Assembly (NCBI GenBank): GCA_964652155.1
Contig: CAZZBK010000011.1
Location: 1-64,000 of the forward strand
DNA: 64,000 bases
Direction: 5' to 3'
DNA from: CAZZBK01 sp964652155
GTDB taxonomy: Bacteria > Planctomycetota > Planctomycetia > Pirellulales > PNKZ01
Shown: piece by piece, positions 25,504 to 34,352 of the stretch
How the letters are laid out: the number at the start of each line of letters is the position of its first letter
How positions within the stretch are numbered: position 1 is the first letter of the stretch
The notes under the pieces: model-generated
The model's database searches: none
Told to the model about the DNA's origin: nothing
What the model saw: only the letters and a program-made list of their open reading frames with translations
Program-made: the position numbers and the translations under genes

Positions 25504-27183
25504 CTACGACACGGACACGGTACTCGGTATGCCCGCTGGGTTGGAGGGCACAGGGGTCGCCGCCGCGATTTTCGCCTTCAGGATCACCCCCGTGCGGCCA
25601 TCGTTCAGATTCAGAAACGTGAGCTGTGGATAGGCCCGACTGAGCGCGTTCCACGTGTTGAGAAAGCTCACGGGGGCGACGCCCGCAATCACCATCGCGC
25701 CACCCGGAGTGAGCCAAGGCACAAGCTGCACGGCCTGCGTCGTGCCATGCGGCAAATTGTTGTCGGCGCGGACCAATGCCAGGTCGACGGCAAATCGTCC
25801 CGCGTTCGACTTTGCGACGCGCTCGACAGCCGTCAGCGGGTCACCACCGATCCAGCGGGCGTGTGACTGCTGCATGACAGGCAGCAGCGCGAAGTGCGCG
25901 CCGTGGGCAAACGAGCGTTCGTCGTGCGTGGGGCGATGCCACTCGACGATGCCGTACAGTTCGACCCCAGGGCTGGTCATGGTCACCAAAGCCGCGGCAT
26001 GAGCGCTCCGCAAGCCGATCTCGAAATACGTCCGCGGCGAATGGTACGTCGAGTACCATGACAAGGCATGCAGGCAGGCCTGATCGAAGGGCGGAATCTG
26101 AAACTTCTGAATGATCTGATTCACGGCCTGCTGCACCGGCGGCTCGTTGAGCTGCTGCTGCAACTCGGTCGGCGTGATCGACCAGACGGCAATCTCGCTA
26201 GGATCGTGCGGCTTGGGTTGTGGAGCCTCGGCGATCAACTCGGCCCGATGGCTCATAAAGCTGTGCTGGGCCAGTCCCCAGTTGGCGTCGTTGGCCGTGA
26301 ACGCGGGCATGTCGTTGCACGGGTTCAACTTGCGCGGCTGATGCTGTCGATCCTGGTAGTTGCGCACTCGGTAGTGCTCAAGATGCACCAGGTTGACGCC
26401 GAACGACGACAAATACAGCATGGGGTACTGTTGCGTGACGCGCAACGTCAGGTCGCTGTCCATCCAGCCCCAGTATAGGTAGTTTTCGTTGTAGCCGTGC
26501 GTTTGCTCCCACATGCTGCGGTGCATGAGCACGAGCGTCGTGGGTGCGGCGAAACCAATGCTCGGCGGCTCTTCTTTCAGCAGTCCCGAACTGCGGCAGA
26601 TGTACTCGTCGAGTTCCTGCATCGTGGGTTGTCGCGTCACCATCGTGAACGGGATATGACGCCGTGGCGCGCACAGATACACGTTCGGCAACGGCACGCC
26701 GGGGATCTTGCCATCCAAGACCGCGAACAGTGCCAGCAGGCTGGAGTGCGAGTAGAGCACGTCCGAGTCGGTTTGTCCGATGAACTGGCCTCGCGCGCGG
26801 CGAATCACGGCGTTCTGCGCCAGCACGATCGGGAACACGCTGTCTTTCTGCGCCGGTGTGGCGATCGCCGGGGGCACAACCACAAACCGCACGAGCCGTT
26901 GCGCGTCTTCAGACAGCGGCAGGTGCTTATGCAGCGGGTCGTCGCTGTTCCAATCGCACACAACCACTTCGACGTCGTCGAGCCGGCCGATGTCTTTCAG
27001 ATTGCGGGCCAGGTAGTTCAAGCAGGTCGAGAACCGCCACTTGAAATCACCCATGTACGAGTCATTGCGCGCCGGCACGATCAGCGAGAGCAGCTTGGTC
27101 GGCTGGTACGAAGGGTCGCCAATCGTGAGCGGCGAAGGCTCGCCGGCCGAGGGAATGCGTTGCGCTGCGGCAGTGTCGGACAT
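25504..27183 (-). CDS. Glycosyltransferase fused to a methyltransferase-like domain
   Basis: 559 residues. The N-terminal half is a GT-A glycosyltransferase: LLSLIVPARND, IGQTDSDVLY (DxD type) and NENYLYWGWMDSDLTLRV, the latter typical of the galactosyltransferase C-terminal motif. After a linker (about residues 320-350), residues about 360-540 look like a class I methyltransferase or CmcI-like domain: YFEIGLRSAHAAALV, FAVDLALVRAD and LTPGGAMVIAG. The SAM motif is weak, so the second domain may be non-catalytic. Its operon position suggests it transfers the sugar made by the neighbouring enzymes to a surface glycan. Confidence 0.82.
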   Translation of the reverse strand: MSDTAAAQRIPSAGEPSPLTIGDPSYQPTKLLSLIVPARNDSYMGDFKWRFSTCLNYLARNLKDIGRLDDVEVVVCDWNSDDPLHKHLPLSEDAQRLVRFVVVPPAIATPAQKDSVFPIVLAQNAVIRRARGQFIGQTDSDVLYSHSSLLALFAVLDGKIPGVPLPNVYLCAPRRHIPFTMVTRQPTMQELDEYICRSSGLLKEEPPSIGFAAPTTLVLMHRSMWEQTHGYNENYLYWGWMDSDLTLRVTQQYPMLYLSSFGVNLVHLEHYRVRNYQDRQHQPRKLNPCNDMPAFTANDANWGLAQHSFMSHRAELIAEAPQPKPHDPSEIAVWSITPTELQQQLNEPPVQQAVNQIIQKFQIPPFDQACLHALSWYSTYHSPRTYFEIGLRSAHAAALVTMTSPGVELYGIVEWHRPTHDERSFAHGAHFALLPVMQQSHARWIGGDPLTAVERVAKSNAGRFAVDLALVRADNNLPHGTTQAVQLVPWLTPGGAMVIAGVAPVSFLNTWNALSRAYPQLTFLNLNDGRTGVILKAKIAAATPVPSNPAGIPSTVSVS

Positions 27184-27207
27184 GTCTGGTTCCTTGAGCA
27201 GGCCACG

Positions 27208-28200
27208 TTAGTGCGGCCGATAAAAAATCACTTGGGAGCCTGTGTTCTCGAATTGAAACGGGACCTCGCGCAGCGAGGCGAGCGCGGTCCGCACGGCATG
27301 CTGCGCCGCCGTTGGTACGTAGAGCAGCAAGAAGCCTCCGGCCCCCGCGCCGAGCAACTTGCCGCCGATCGCGCCGGCCTTGCGTGCCGCGGCATAACTT
27401 TCATCGACCAGTTGATTGGAAGTTGATGCGGAAAATTGTCGCTTCAGCAGCCAGCCTTGATGCAGCAACTCGCCGAACTGATCCAAGTCGCGATCGCTCA
27501 ACAGCAATTGCAGCCCCTGGTCGACCAGCGCGCGGAGCGTTTGCAGTTCGCTGGTCAATTTACCCTGCTCGGTCCGTGCAAGCTGCTCGCTGAGCACTTC
27601 GTGCGCCGTGCGTTGCAGTCCGGTGTAGAACATAAGCAATCGCCCTTGCAATGCTTCGAGCCGCGCGCTCGATAGCGGAACGGGTTGCGACACGACCTGA
27701 TCGTTGCCCGAGAACTGCAAGTGCAGAAAGCCACCCTGCGCTGCCAAGTACTGGTCCTGAAAGCCGACCCGCTCCTTGATCCGCTCGCGTTCGACATACA
27801 CGGCTTCCTTGGCAAGCTGCGCGCGAGTCACGAACTGCCCGCGCCAAGCGTGCAGCGCATTCAATAATCCGACGGTGAACGACGAGGATGAGCCCAGGCC
27901 GGTTCGCGCGGGCAGGTCGCTGACCACGGCAATCTCGACGCCCCCATCAATGCCCAGGTACTTGAGCGACTCGCGCACGCTGGGGTGCTGAATTTCGCTC
28001 ACTTCGCGACACAACTCGGTCTTGGCGTAGCTGACCCGAATGCGATGGTCGAAGAAATGGGTCAACGGGCTGACGGTGAGATAGACGTACTTGTTGATCG
28101 TCGTCGCCAGGGTCGCGCCGCCATGCGTGCTAAAGTACTCCGGATAGTCGGTCCCTCCGCCGAGGAAACTGATTCGCAGCGGTGTCATGGTGATGATCAT
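27208..28200 (-). CDS. hddA: GHMP kinase, HddA-like (heptose 7-phosphate kinase)
   Basis: 330 residues, the usual size. TPLRISFLGGGTDYPEY at the N-terminus is characteristic of D-glycero-alpha-D-manno-heptose-7-phosphate kinases; the ATP loop is ARTGLGSSSSF, and GKLLGAGAGGFLLLY closes the C-terminal motif. It should phosphorylate the anomeric C1 position ahead of the HddC-type guanylyltransferase three genes away. 24 bases separate it from each flanking gene. An L-fucose kinase-like role is the alternative. Confidence 0.85.
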   Translation of the reverse strand: MIITMTPLRISFLGGGTDYPEYFSTHGGATLATTINKYVYLTVSPLTHFFDHRIRVSYAKTELCREVSEIQHPSVRESLKYLGIDGGVEIAVVSDLPARTGLGSSSSFTVGLLNALHAWRGQFVTRAQLAKEAVYVERERIKERVGFQDQYLAAQGGFLHLQFSGNDQVVSQPVPLSSARLEALQGRLLMFYTGLQRTAHEVLSEQLARTEQGKLTSELQTLRALVDQGLQLLLSDRDLDQFGELLHQGWLLKRQFSASTSNQLVDESYAAARKAGAIGGKLLGAGAGGFLLLYVPTAAQHAVRTALASLREVPFQFENTGSQVIFYRPH

Positions 28201-28224
28201 GGCTGGTCGTTCATCCGCGGAGAG

Positions 28225-29166
28225 TTAAGCACGCGCCGCTGCCGGTGGCGGCAACAGCACAGCGCGATGTTCTTGAAACCAATGCACGGTGCGCGACAGT
28301 CCCTCGCCCAGCGAGGTGATCGGAAACCCGGGCAACAGCCGGGCGAATTTTTCATGATTCAGGCATTTTTCTCGCGCACCGACAAAGGCGCTCGTGTCGA
28401 ACTGAATCCGCTCAAACTCATAACCCACCGCCTGGCAGATCTGTTGGGCGAATTCGCGGATGGTGTAATGATCGCCGGCGCTCACGTTGACCAGTTCGTT
28501 GTCATGGCGGTCGGTCAGCATGAGCGCCGCCGAGATAAAGTCGTCAACATAGATCAGCTCGCGACGCTGATGGCCGTCGCCCCAGAGCGTGACCGTTTCG
28601 TCATACAACTTGCCGCGAAGAATCTTGCGGATGAGATCGAAGATGAAGTGCATCTGTCGGCCGTCGGTGTGGTAGCCGGGGCCATAGAGTGTCGCGGGAA
28701 TGAGCGTGAGGTGCCGCAGCTTGAATTGCTTTTCGAGGGCCCGCTGACCGATGTAGAGCATCCGCTTGGTCATGCCATAGGTAAACAGGCTCTCGATCGG
28801 CAGACCGTCGAGGTAGTGTTCCTCGCGATGATCGCTGTCGGGTGCGTAGGAGCAACTCGTGCCGATGCTGACCAGCTTGGCCTGCGGTTGGCGCCGCTGC
28901 CACCAGCCGAGCACGGTCGTGTTGAGCTGCTGATTGATGAGCCACTGCTCGCCGGGATGATGCAGGCAGAAATCGCCTGCCTGGGTCCATGCCGCCAGAT
29001 GATAGATCACGTCGAACTCGGTTGACGCGAACGGCTCCAGTGCGTCGGGGTGCAATAAATTCGCGTTGCGCGAGTGGGTCCGCACGACCTGATCGCCGCG
29101 CGACTCGAGTCGCTGGCACAAGGCCATGCCCAAAAAACCCGACGATCCTGTGACGAGAATTTGCAT
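28225..29166 (-). CDS. NAD-dependent epimerase/reductase (GDP-fucose synthase-like SDR)
   Basis: 313 residues. Motifs are TGSSGFLGMA, GTSCSYAP (catalytic Ser), YGMTKRM (YxxxK), PATLYGPGYHTD and RRELIYVDDF. The pattern resembles GDP-4-keto-6-deoxymannose epimerase-reductase (Fcl), so it may finish a modified GDP-heptose. It ends 24 bases before hddA and starts 3 bases after the methyltransferase gene, so it is co-transcribed with both. Confidence 0.87.
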   Translation of the reverse strand: MQILVTGSSGFLGMALCQRLESRGDQVVRTHSRNANLLHPDALEPFASTEFDVIYHLAAWTQAGDFCLHHPGEQWLINQQLNTTVLGWWQRRQPQAKLVSIGTSCSYAPDSDHREEHYLDGLPIESLFTYGMTKRMLYIGQRALEKQFKLRHLTLIPATLYGPGYHTDGRQMHFIFDLIRKILRGKLYDETVTLWGDGHQRRELIYVDDFISAALMLTDRHDNELVNVSAGDHYTIREFAQQICQAVGYEFERIQFDTSAFVGAREKCLNHEKFARLLPGFPITSLGEGLSRTVHWFQEHRAVLLPPPAAARA

Positions 29167-29169
29167 GGC

Positions 29170-30384
29170 TCAGTTCAGATTCACGTCGGGGTCGATCGGG
29201 AAGTAGAACTCGACGCCACGGCCGAGCAAATCCTGGTTGCGAGCCAATATCTCGCGTTTGAAATTCCAGGCCAGCACGTAATACACGTCCGGCGGGGCAG
29301 GCAGTTCCGACTCGATCAGGATCGGCAAGTGCGCCCCCGGCGAGAACAAACCTTTACGCAGCGTGTTGCGTTCGACCAAGCAGTCGAGATGTCGCTTATC
29401 GAGCCCGAAGTAATTGATGAGCGTATTCCCTTTCACAGGCGCGCCCATGCCATACACGCTTTTGCCTTGTGATCGAACGCGCTCCAGATAGGCGATGTTC
29501 TCGATCTTGAGCCGCTCGATGCGTCGGGCCAGGGCTTGATACGCGCCGATCTTGTTGCAGCCGCTGGCCGCTTCGGCCGCGAGCAGAGCCTTGAGCTCCG
29601 CGCTCTGGGGACGCGCCCCCTGGTGTGTGGCAAACGCGACAATCGAGCCGCCGTGAATGGGTCTCAGCGTCGCGTCGAACAGTTCCAGGCCGTGACGACC
29701 GAGCACTTCCTGAATCGTCTGGAGCGTGTAATACAGCAGATGCTCGTGATAAATCTGGTCGAATGCGCAGATCTCCATGATCCGCTTCATGTACAAAAAC
29801 TGTACGACGAACACCCCATCGCGCTGCAGTGACGTGCGAATCGCTTCGGTCACGCTGTGCAATTCTTCGAGATGAAAGAACACACCGGCCGCGTTAATGA
29901 CGTCGAACGTGCGGCCTATCTCGGCCGCCGATGCTTCGTTGAAGAAGGTGTTGACCGTGTTGATCCCCGCCTCGACGGCGATCTTGGCGGTGGTGCGCGA
30001 CGACTCGACCCCCAGGACATCGTAGCCCAGGTCGCGAAAATGCTTGAGCTGCGTGCCATCGTTGCTGCCGATATCCAACACCGTGCGGGGGCGGTTGCTG
30101 GTCGTGAGCCGTGAGTCGGCCTGAGCAGCAACCCATTTGAAGTGGTCGCTAAGCGACTGCGTGATACCGGAGAGGTACGTGTGGTCGCCGAACATCACCT
30201 CCTTGGGGACGGTGTAGTCGAGTTGAGCCGTCTGGCAGTCGTGACAATACACGACCCGCAGCGGATAAATTGGCTCGTGGCCCACCTCCTCGGCGCGGAG
30301 AAAGTGATTGCACCAAGGTTGGTTCCCCAGGTCGATCACGCGCTCCAGGTTCGATTGGCCGCAGGTACGGCAGGCGTTGCTCAT
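29170..30384 (-). CDS. Sugar C-methyltransferase (zinc-finger type, TylCIII/NovU family)
   Basis: 404 residues in three parts: an N-terminal zinc-binding module (CRTCGQ at residues 5-10 and CHDCQTAQLDY), a SAM-binding core (TVLDIGSNDGTQ), and a C-terminal Methyltransf_14-like region (SVYGMGAPVKGNTLINYF). The family methylates carbon 3 or 5 of NDP-4-keto sugars. It is the first gene of the heptose operon. I chose ATG 30384, where the zinc module begins; an in-frame start at 30471 would add an unrelated basic leader. The product is likely a branched or methylated deoxy sugar. Confidence 0.9.
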   Translation of the reverse strand: MSNACRTCGQSNLERVIDLGNQPWCNHFLRAEEVGHEPIYPLRVVYCHDCQTAQLDYTVPKEVMFGDHTYLSGITQSLSDHFKWVAAQADSRLTTSNRPRTVLDIGSNDGTQLKHFRDLGYDVLGVESSRTTAKIAVEAGINTVNTFFNEASAAEIGRTFDVINAAGVFFHLEELHSVTEAIRTSLQRDGVFVVQFLYMKRIMEICAFDQIYHEHLLYYTLQTIQEVLGRHGLELFDATLRPIHGGSIVAFATHQGARPQSAELKALLAAEAASGCNKIGAYQALARRIERLKIENIAYLERVRSQGKSVYGMGAPVKGNTLINYFGLDKRHLDCLVERNTLRKGLFSPGAHLPILIESELPAPPDVYYVLAWNFKREILARNQDLLGRGVEFYFPIDPDVNLN

Positions 30385-30743
30385 GTAGTGGCGGCTCGAC
30401 GCATGACAAGGGGGCTCGACAACCCGACGAGTCAACCTTACCTTTTCGAGCCTCGACTGAGGATCGATCAAGGGTCGAGAAGTCGGAATTTGAGGGGAAC
30501 GACGAGATAAGTTGTGACGGTTATCAAAACTGCGGTGGCTGCAACTAGATCCGAGACAGCCGACAAGACGGGAATATCTTGTTCATTGTAGTGTCGCGCG
30601 ACCCCCTTTCAAGGAATCGTTCCGTCGATTGCCGCATCTCAGTCGGCCGGTCGTAACGAATGGCGCGACTGGAGTGATTAGTCGCAAACGAGTACGATAC
30701 GCGCTCGGCTCAGTTTCTCCATTCTCTCCACAATAGCGGTGTG
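30385..30743. other. Divergent intergenic region upstream of the heptose operon
   Basis: About 360 bases that must hold the promoter for the six-gene minus-strand operon and for the M20 peptidase. No convincing small gene, hairpin or repeat was found. Confidence 0.5.
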
Positions 30744-31991
30744 ATGGTCATGGCAGTTCCTCAATCAACGGCGTCGAAAAAATCTCGCTCCCCAACCGTC
30801 GCGCCGGCGGCACCCGAGCCCGACCTGAAAGCCGCTCGCAAACGGGTCGTTGAGCTGATGGGGATCCCCGGCAAGAGCGGCCAAGAGACCGCCGTGCGAC
30901 AGTACATCATCGAAGCGTTGAAGAGCGCCGGCGTGCCATCGAATGCCATACGCTGCGACAACGCGCACGAGAAGATTCCGATGGGGGGCGAAGTCGGCAA
31001 CCTCATCTGCACGCTTCCAGGCACACAGAGCGCCCCGCGTCGCATGCTGATGGCTCACTTGGACACCGTGCCGTTGTGTGTCGGCTCAAAGCCGGTGGTC
31101 AAAGGCAACTTGGTTCGGTCGGCCGACAAGAACACCGCGCTGGGTGCCGACGATCGGGCCGGCTGTGCCGTGGTGCTCACCGCCGCGCTCGAGATCGTGC
31201 GCCGCAAGCTACCGCATCCGCCGCTGACCTTCTTCTGGCCGGTGCAAGAGGAGGTCGGCCTCTACGGCGCGCACTATGTCGATCTGAAATTACTCGACAA
31301 GCCGAAACTGGTTTTCAACTGGGACGGCGGCTCGCATGAAAAGCTCACGGTGGGCGCAACCGGCGCGTATCGGATCACGATCGACGTGCAAGGAATCGCC
31401 AGCCACGCCGGCGGGGCACCCGAGCAAGGCGTGAGCGCGATCACGATCGCGTCGGTGGCGATTGCCCGACTGCACGAACAAGGCTGGCTCGGCGATGTAC
31501 GGAAGAACAATCGCCGCGGCACCAGCAACGTCGGTGTCATCGAAGGGGGCCAGGCCACCAATGTCGTGACGGATCGCGTGCATGTCCGGGCCGAGTGTCG
31601 CAGCCACGATCCCCAGTTCCGCAAGGAAATTCTTGCCGCGATCGAGAGTTCGTTTCGTGACGCGGCCGCGATGGTGAAGAATATCGGCGGCAGCGCGGGC
31701 GCGGTGAAGATCACGAGCCGGATGGATTACGAGGCGTTTAAGCTCGCCGACGACGCGGCGTGTGTGTTGGCCGCCGAGGCTGCGGTTCGGTCGACGGGTG
31801 GCTCGCCCCTGCGGGCCATCAGCAACGGCGGACTCGACGCCAACTGGCTCAGCGCCCGCGGACTACCGACCGTAACGCTGGGATGCGGGCAAGTGAATGC
31901 CCACATGACCAGCGAGTGCCTCGACCTGCGCGAGTTCGATCAAGCCTGCCGCGTGGGCTTGCGGCTGGCCACCGCGACCGAAGCGGGTTAA
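30744..31991 (+). CDS. M20-family peptidase (PepT-like)
   Basis: About 415 residues. A Lys/Ala/Pro-rich N-terminus of 25 residues precedes the domain. Metal and catalytic sites: MAHLDTVP (His ligand and Asp), GADDRAG (bridging Asp) and QEEVGLYGA (general base Glu and Glu ligand). GIASHAGGAPEQG lies in the dimerisation domain and CGQVNAHMTSE gives the last His ligand. Closest in pattern to tripeptide aminopeptidase T and related cytosolic di-zinc peptidases. The start is ambiguous: GTG 30741, ATG 30744 or ATG 30750, none with a clear ribosome binding site, so it may be leaderless. Confidence 0.9.
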   Translation: MVMAVPQSTASKKSRSPTVAPAAPEPDLKAARKRVVELMGIPGKSGQETAVRQYIIEALKSAGVPSNAIRCDNAHEKIPMGGEVGNLICTLPGTQSAPRRMLMAHLDTVPLCVGSKPVVKGNLVRSADKNTALGADDRAGCAVVLTAALEIVRRKLPHPPLTFFWPVQEEVGLYGAHYVDLKLLDKPKLVFNWDGGSHEKLTVGATGAYRITIDVQGIASHAGGAPEQGVSAITIASVAIARLHEQGWLGDVRKNNRRGTSNVGVIEGGQATNVVTDRVHVRAECRSHDPQFRKEILAAIESSFRDAAAMVKNIGGSAGAVKITSRMDYEAFKLADDAACVLAAEAAVRSTGGSPLRAISNGGLDANWLSARGLPTVTLGCGQVNAHMTSECLDLREFDQACRVGLRLATATEAG

Positions 31992-32029
31992 TGACGGTAC
32001 CGCGTCGCGTGGTTGTTCGGGCTGCCGTC

Positions 32030-33397
32030 TCAGACCACGCGCTCGTTCTTGAGCCATTGCAGTGTGCCGCGGAAGGCCGTGACGGTGCGCTCAAGATCGT
32101 CATCGCTGTGCACAGCCGACGTTGGGCCACCGGGCCAAGAGAACAACTCGACCCCGTGCAGAATCATGCCCAACCGCAACAGTTGAAGCGTCTGGCGATC
32201 GACCGTCTTGAGCACCTTGTAGTCGCAGCGTCCGGCGAGCACGTCGGCCGGGCTGAGCGGCAACTGCTGGGGGTTGGTGAAGACATGAAAGCCCGAGTAG
32301 GTGCCGTAGACGACCCACGGCACGCTCTCGGCCACGCACACCTGATGCAGCGCGTCGCGTAGTCGGGCGGCATAACGATTCGCGCGCTCGCAGGCGTCGG
32401 TCGAGCCGACGATTTCGAGCGTGGCGATGCCCGCCGCGGCCGAGAGTGGGTTGGCGTTGAAGGTCCCTTGATGGGGTACTTTCTCGCGCCCCTGCTTGGT
32501 GATGCCGAAGTCGAGTTGCTCCATGATCTCGCGTCGTCCGGCGATCGCGCCGCCAGGCAGGCCACCCGCCACGATCTTGGCCAGCGTCGTCATGTCAGGC
32601 CGAATGCCGAGCGCGCCTTGCGCGCCGCCGGGCGAGCAACGGAAGCCCGAGATCACCTCGTCAAAAATGAACACGATGCTGCGTTCGAGTGTCTGCTTGC
32701 GCAAGAAATGCAAGAAAGCGGGCTGCACGGGCACCATGCCCCAACTGGCACCGGTGGGCTCAATAATCACCGCCGCCACGTCGTCGCGCTGCAGTACGGC
32801 GAGCGTCGCGGCCTCGTCGCCCGGCGGCACAAGCAACACTTCCTCGGCAATCCCACCGAGGATACCCGGGGTCGGCGAGCCATCAAAATGGTTCGACACG
32901 CCGAACGCCATGTGGTCGTGCCAACCGTGGAAATGCCCCAGAAAGCGGACGATCTTGCGTCGACCGGTGTACGCTCGGGCCAAGCGGATCGCGAGCAGCG
33001 TGGATTCGGTCCCCGAGGCGGTAAAGCGGACCCGCTCGGCGCTCGGCAGCAGTTGCTTGACCAGTTCTCCCCAGCGGATTTCCAACTCATGGCACGCGCC
33101 AAAGTGTGTACCCCGCTCGGCCTGTTTGCGAACCGCCTCGACGACCGCCGGATGACTATGCCCCAGAAGCAACGCGCCGTGCCCGCCGGTGTAGTCGACG
33201 TAGTCGTGACCATCGACGTCCCATTTGTGCGAGCCTGCGGCGCGATCGATATAGAGCGGATAGGGCTCCAGGTGGCGGCTGTCATGCGTGATGCCGCTGG
33301 GAAAGACCTCGCGGGCACGCGCGGCCAGGGCGGCCGACTTGGGCGTGCGTTGACGGTAGGCGTCGACAATCGTACTGACGCGCTCGGCGGTGGCCAT
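32030..33397 (-). CDS. Class III aminotransferase, HemL-like
   Basis: 455 residues from ATG 33397. PLP-fold motifs: FTASGTESTLLAIRLAR, FLGHFHGWHDH, IFDEVISGFR, TLAKIVAGGLPGG (Schiff-base Lys) and HQGTFNANPLSAAAG. This set matches the glutamate-1-semialdehyde aminomutase branch, but the protein is longer than HemL (about 430) and stands alone rather than with heme genes, so it may be an omega-aminotransferase with another substrate. An upstream in-frame TTG at 33430 is less likely. It is convergent with the peptidase. Confidence 0.87.
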   Translation of the reverse strand: MATAERVSTIVDAYRQRTPKSAALAARAREVFPSGITHDSRHLEPYPLYIDRAAGSHKWDVDGHDYVDYTGGHGALLLGHSHPAVVEAVRKQAERGTHFGACHELEIRWGELVKQLLPSAERVRFTASGTESTLLAIRLARAYTGRRKIVRFLGHFHGWHDHMAFGVSNHFDGSPTPGILGGIAEEVLLVPPGDEAATLAVLQRDDVAAVIIEPTGASWGMVPVQPAFLHFLRKQTLERSIVFIFDEVISGFRCSPGGAQGALGIRPDMTTLAKIVAGGLPGGAIAGRREIMEQLDFGITKQGREKVPHQGTFNANPLSAAAGIATLEIVGSTDACERANRYAARLRDALHQVCVAESVPWVVYGTYSGFHVFTNPQQLPLSPADVLAGRCDYKVLKTVDRQTLQLLRLGMILHGVELFSWPGGPTSAVHSDDDLERTVTAFRGTLQWLKNERVV

Positions 33398-33512
33398 CGG
33401 CGAAGGTCCTGCGAGGAGAGTGGAGGGCAATGGGTTACGCTCATCAATGTATCATTGCGAACGGATGCATGCCAACGCACCTCGTTGCGTGTCAGGGTTG
33501 CATCGTCGAATT

Positions 33513-33638
33513 CCCCCCTCTCCCTTTGGGAGAGGAGGGCGAACGAAGTGAGCTAGGTGAGGGTGCAGCACGGCGATCATTCGCCTCGAACTTCCCTCAT
33601 CCGGCCTATCGGCCACCTTCACTCAGAGGGAGAAGGGA
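33513..33638. repeat. REP-type CCCTCTCCC / GGGAGAGG element
   Basis: A hairpin, CCTCTCCC-TTT-GGGAGAGG (about 33517-33535), is followed by GGTGAGGGTG and, further on, a CCCTCATCCGGC...ACCTTCACTCAGAGGGAGAAGG half. This layout is a familiar dispersed intergenic repeat of many bacterial genomes. It fills much of the 360-base gap between the aminotransferase and the next gene. Confidence 0.75.
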
Positions 33639-33758
33639 TTTGAGCGAGCACACACCGCGTATCGAGCGAAATAGATTTGCTCTGTGGCGGAACTTTTTGC
33701 CATACTGCGCGTCGAAGACATGCAGACATCGATGCGATTTCAAGTTAAGGAGCCAACA

Positions 33759-34319
33759 ATGCCTCGAAACCGACTTAGTCACCTTGTCCTGGCGAGCTTG
33801 TTACTCTTACTGGGCGTGTCGACGGCTTGGGCGGACATTCCCCCGCGGCCACGCGTGGCGCCGCCCGTCATGCAGACGCATCCGATAAAAGTTCAGATCG
33901 ACGACAAGAATGAGCTGTCGGTCATACGTATTCCACGCGCCTTCTTGCCCCCAGACAAACAGCCCCAGGCGAGCGCCCCGTTGCTGGAGCGTTTCGATTC
34001 GTCACGGAGTATCATTGCGGCGCTGGCCCTGTCGCTGGGAGTGGTCGGCATGCTGTTCTTGCGTAAGCAGCGGATCGCAGGTGTCGCCGCGCTCGTCATT
34101 GCAACGAGCGTACTCACGGGAGTCACCGTCGAGTGTTGGGCCAACGCTCCAGCAGCAGGCCCGGATCGTTTTTTTAGGCTCGAATACCCGACGATGCTCG
34201 AAGGGAACATCGTTATCAAGATCGCTGAGGATGGCGAACGCATTGATCTGATCCTCGGTACCAAGACCACGACGCCACCGAAGACCGCTCCGAATGCTCC
34301 TGACGCACCGATCAAGTAA
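33759..34319 (+). CDS. Exported/membrane protein of unknown function
   Basis: 186 residues. The signal peptide is residues 1-25 (core LVLASLLLLLGV, cleavage near AWA). A Pro-rich segment follows, then two hydrophobic helices (IIAALALSLGVVGMLFL and VAALVIATSVLTGVTV), then a C-terminal beta-rich part with EGNIVIKIAEDGERIDLILG. AAGGAG lies 6 bases before ATG 33759. It is first of three consecutive plus-strand membrane-protein genes (33-base gap to the next). I recognise no family. Confidence 0.68.
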   Translation: MPRNRLSHLVLASLLLLLGVSTAWADIPPRPRVAPPVMQTHPIKVQIDDKNELSVIRIPRAFLPPDKQPQASAPLLERFDSSRSIIAALALSLGVVGMLFLRKQRIAGVAALVIATSVLTGVTVECWANAPAAGPDRFFRLEYPTMLEGNIVIKIAEDGERIDLILGTKTTTPPKTAPNAPDAPIK

Positions 34320-34352
34320 TTGCCGTACCAACCGTCACGCGAGCGTCCCGGC

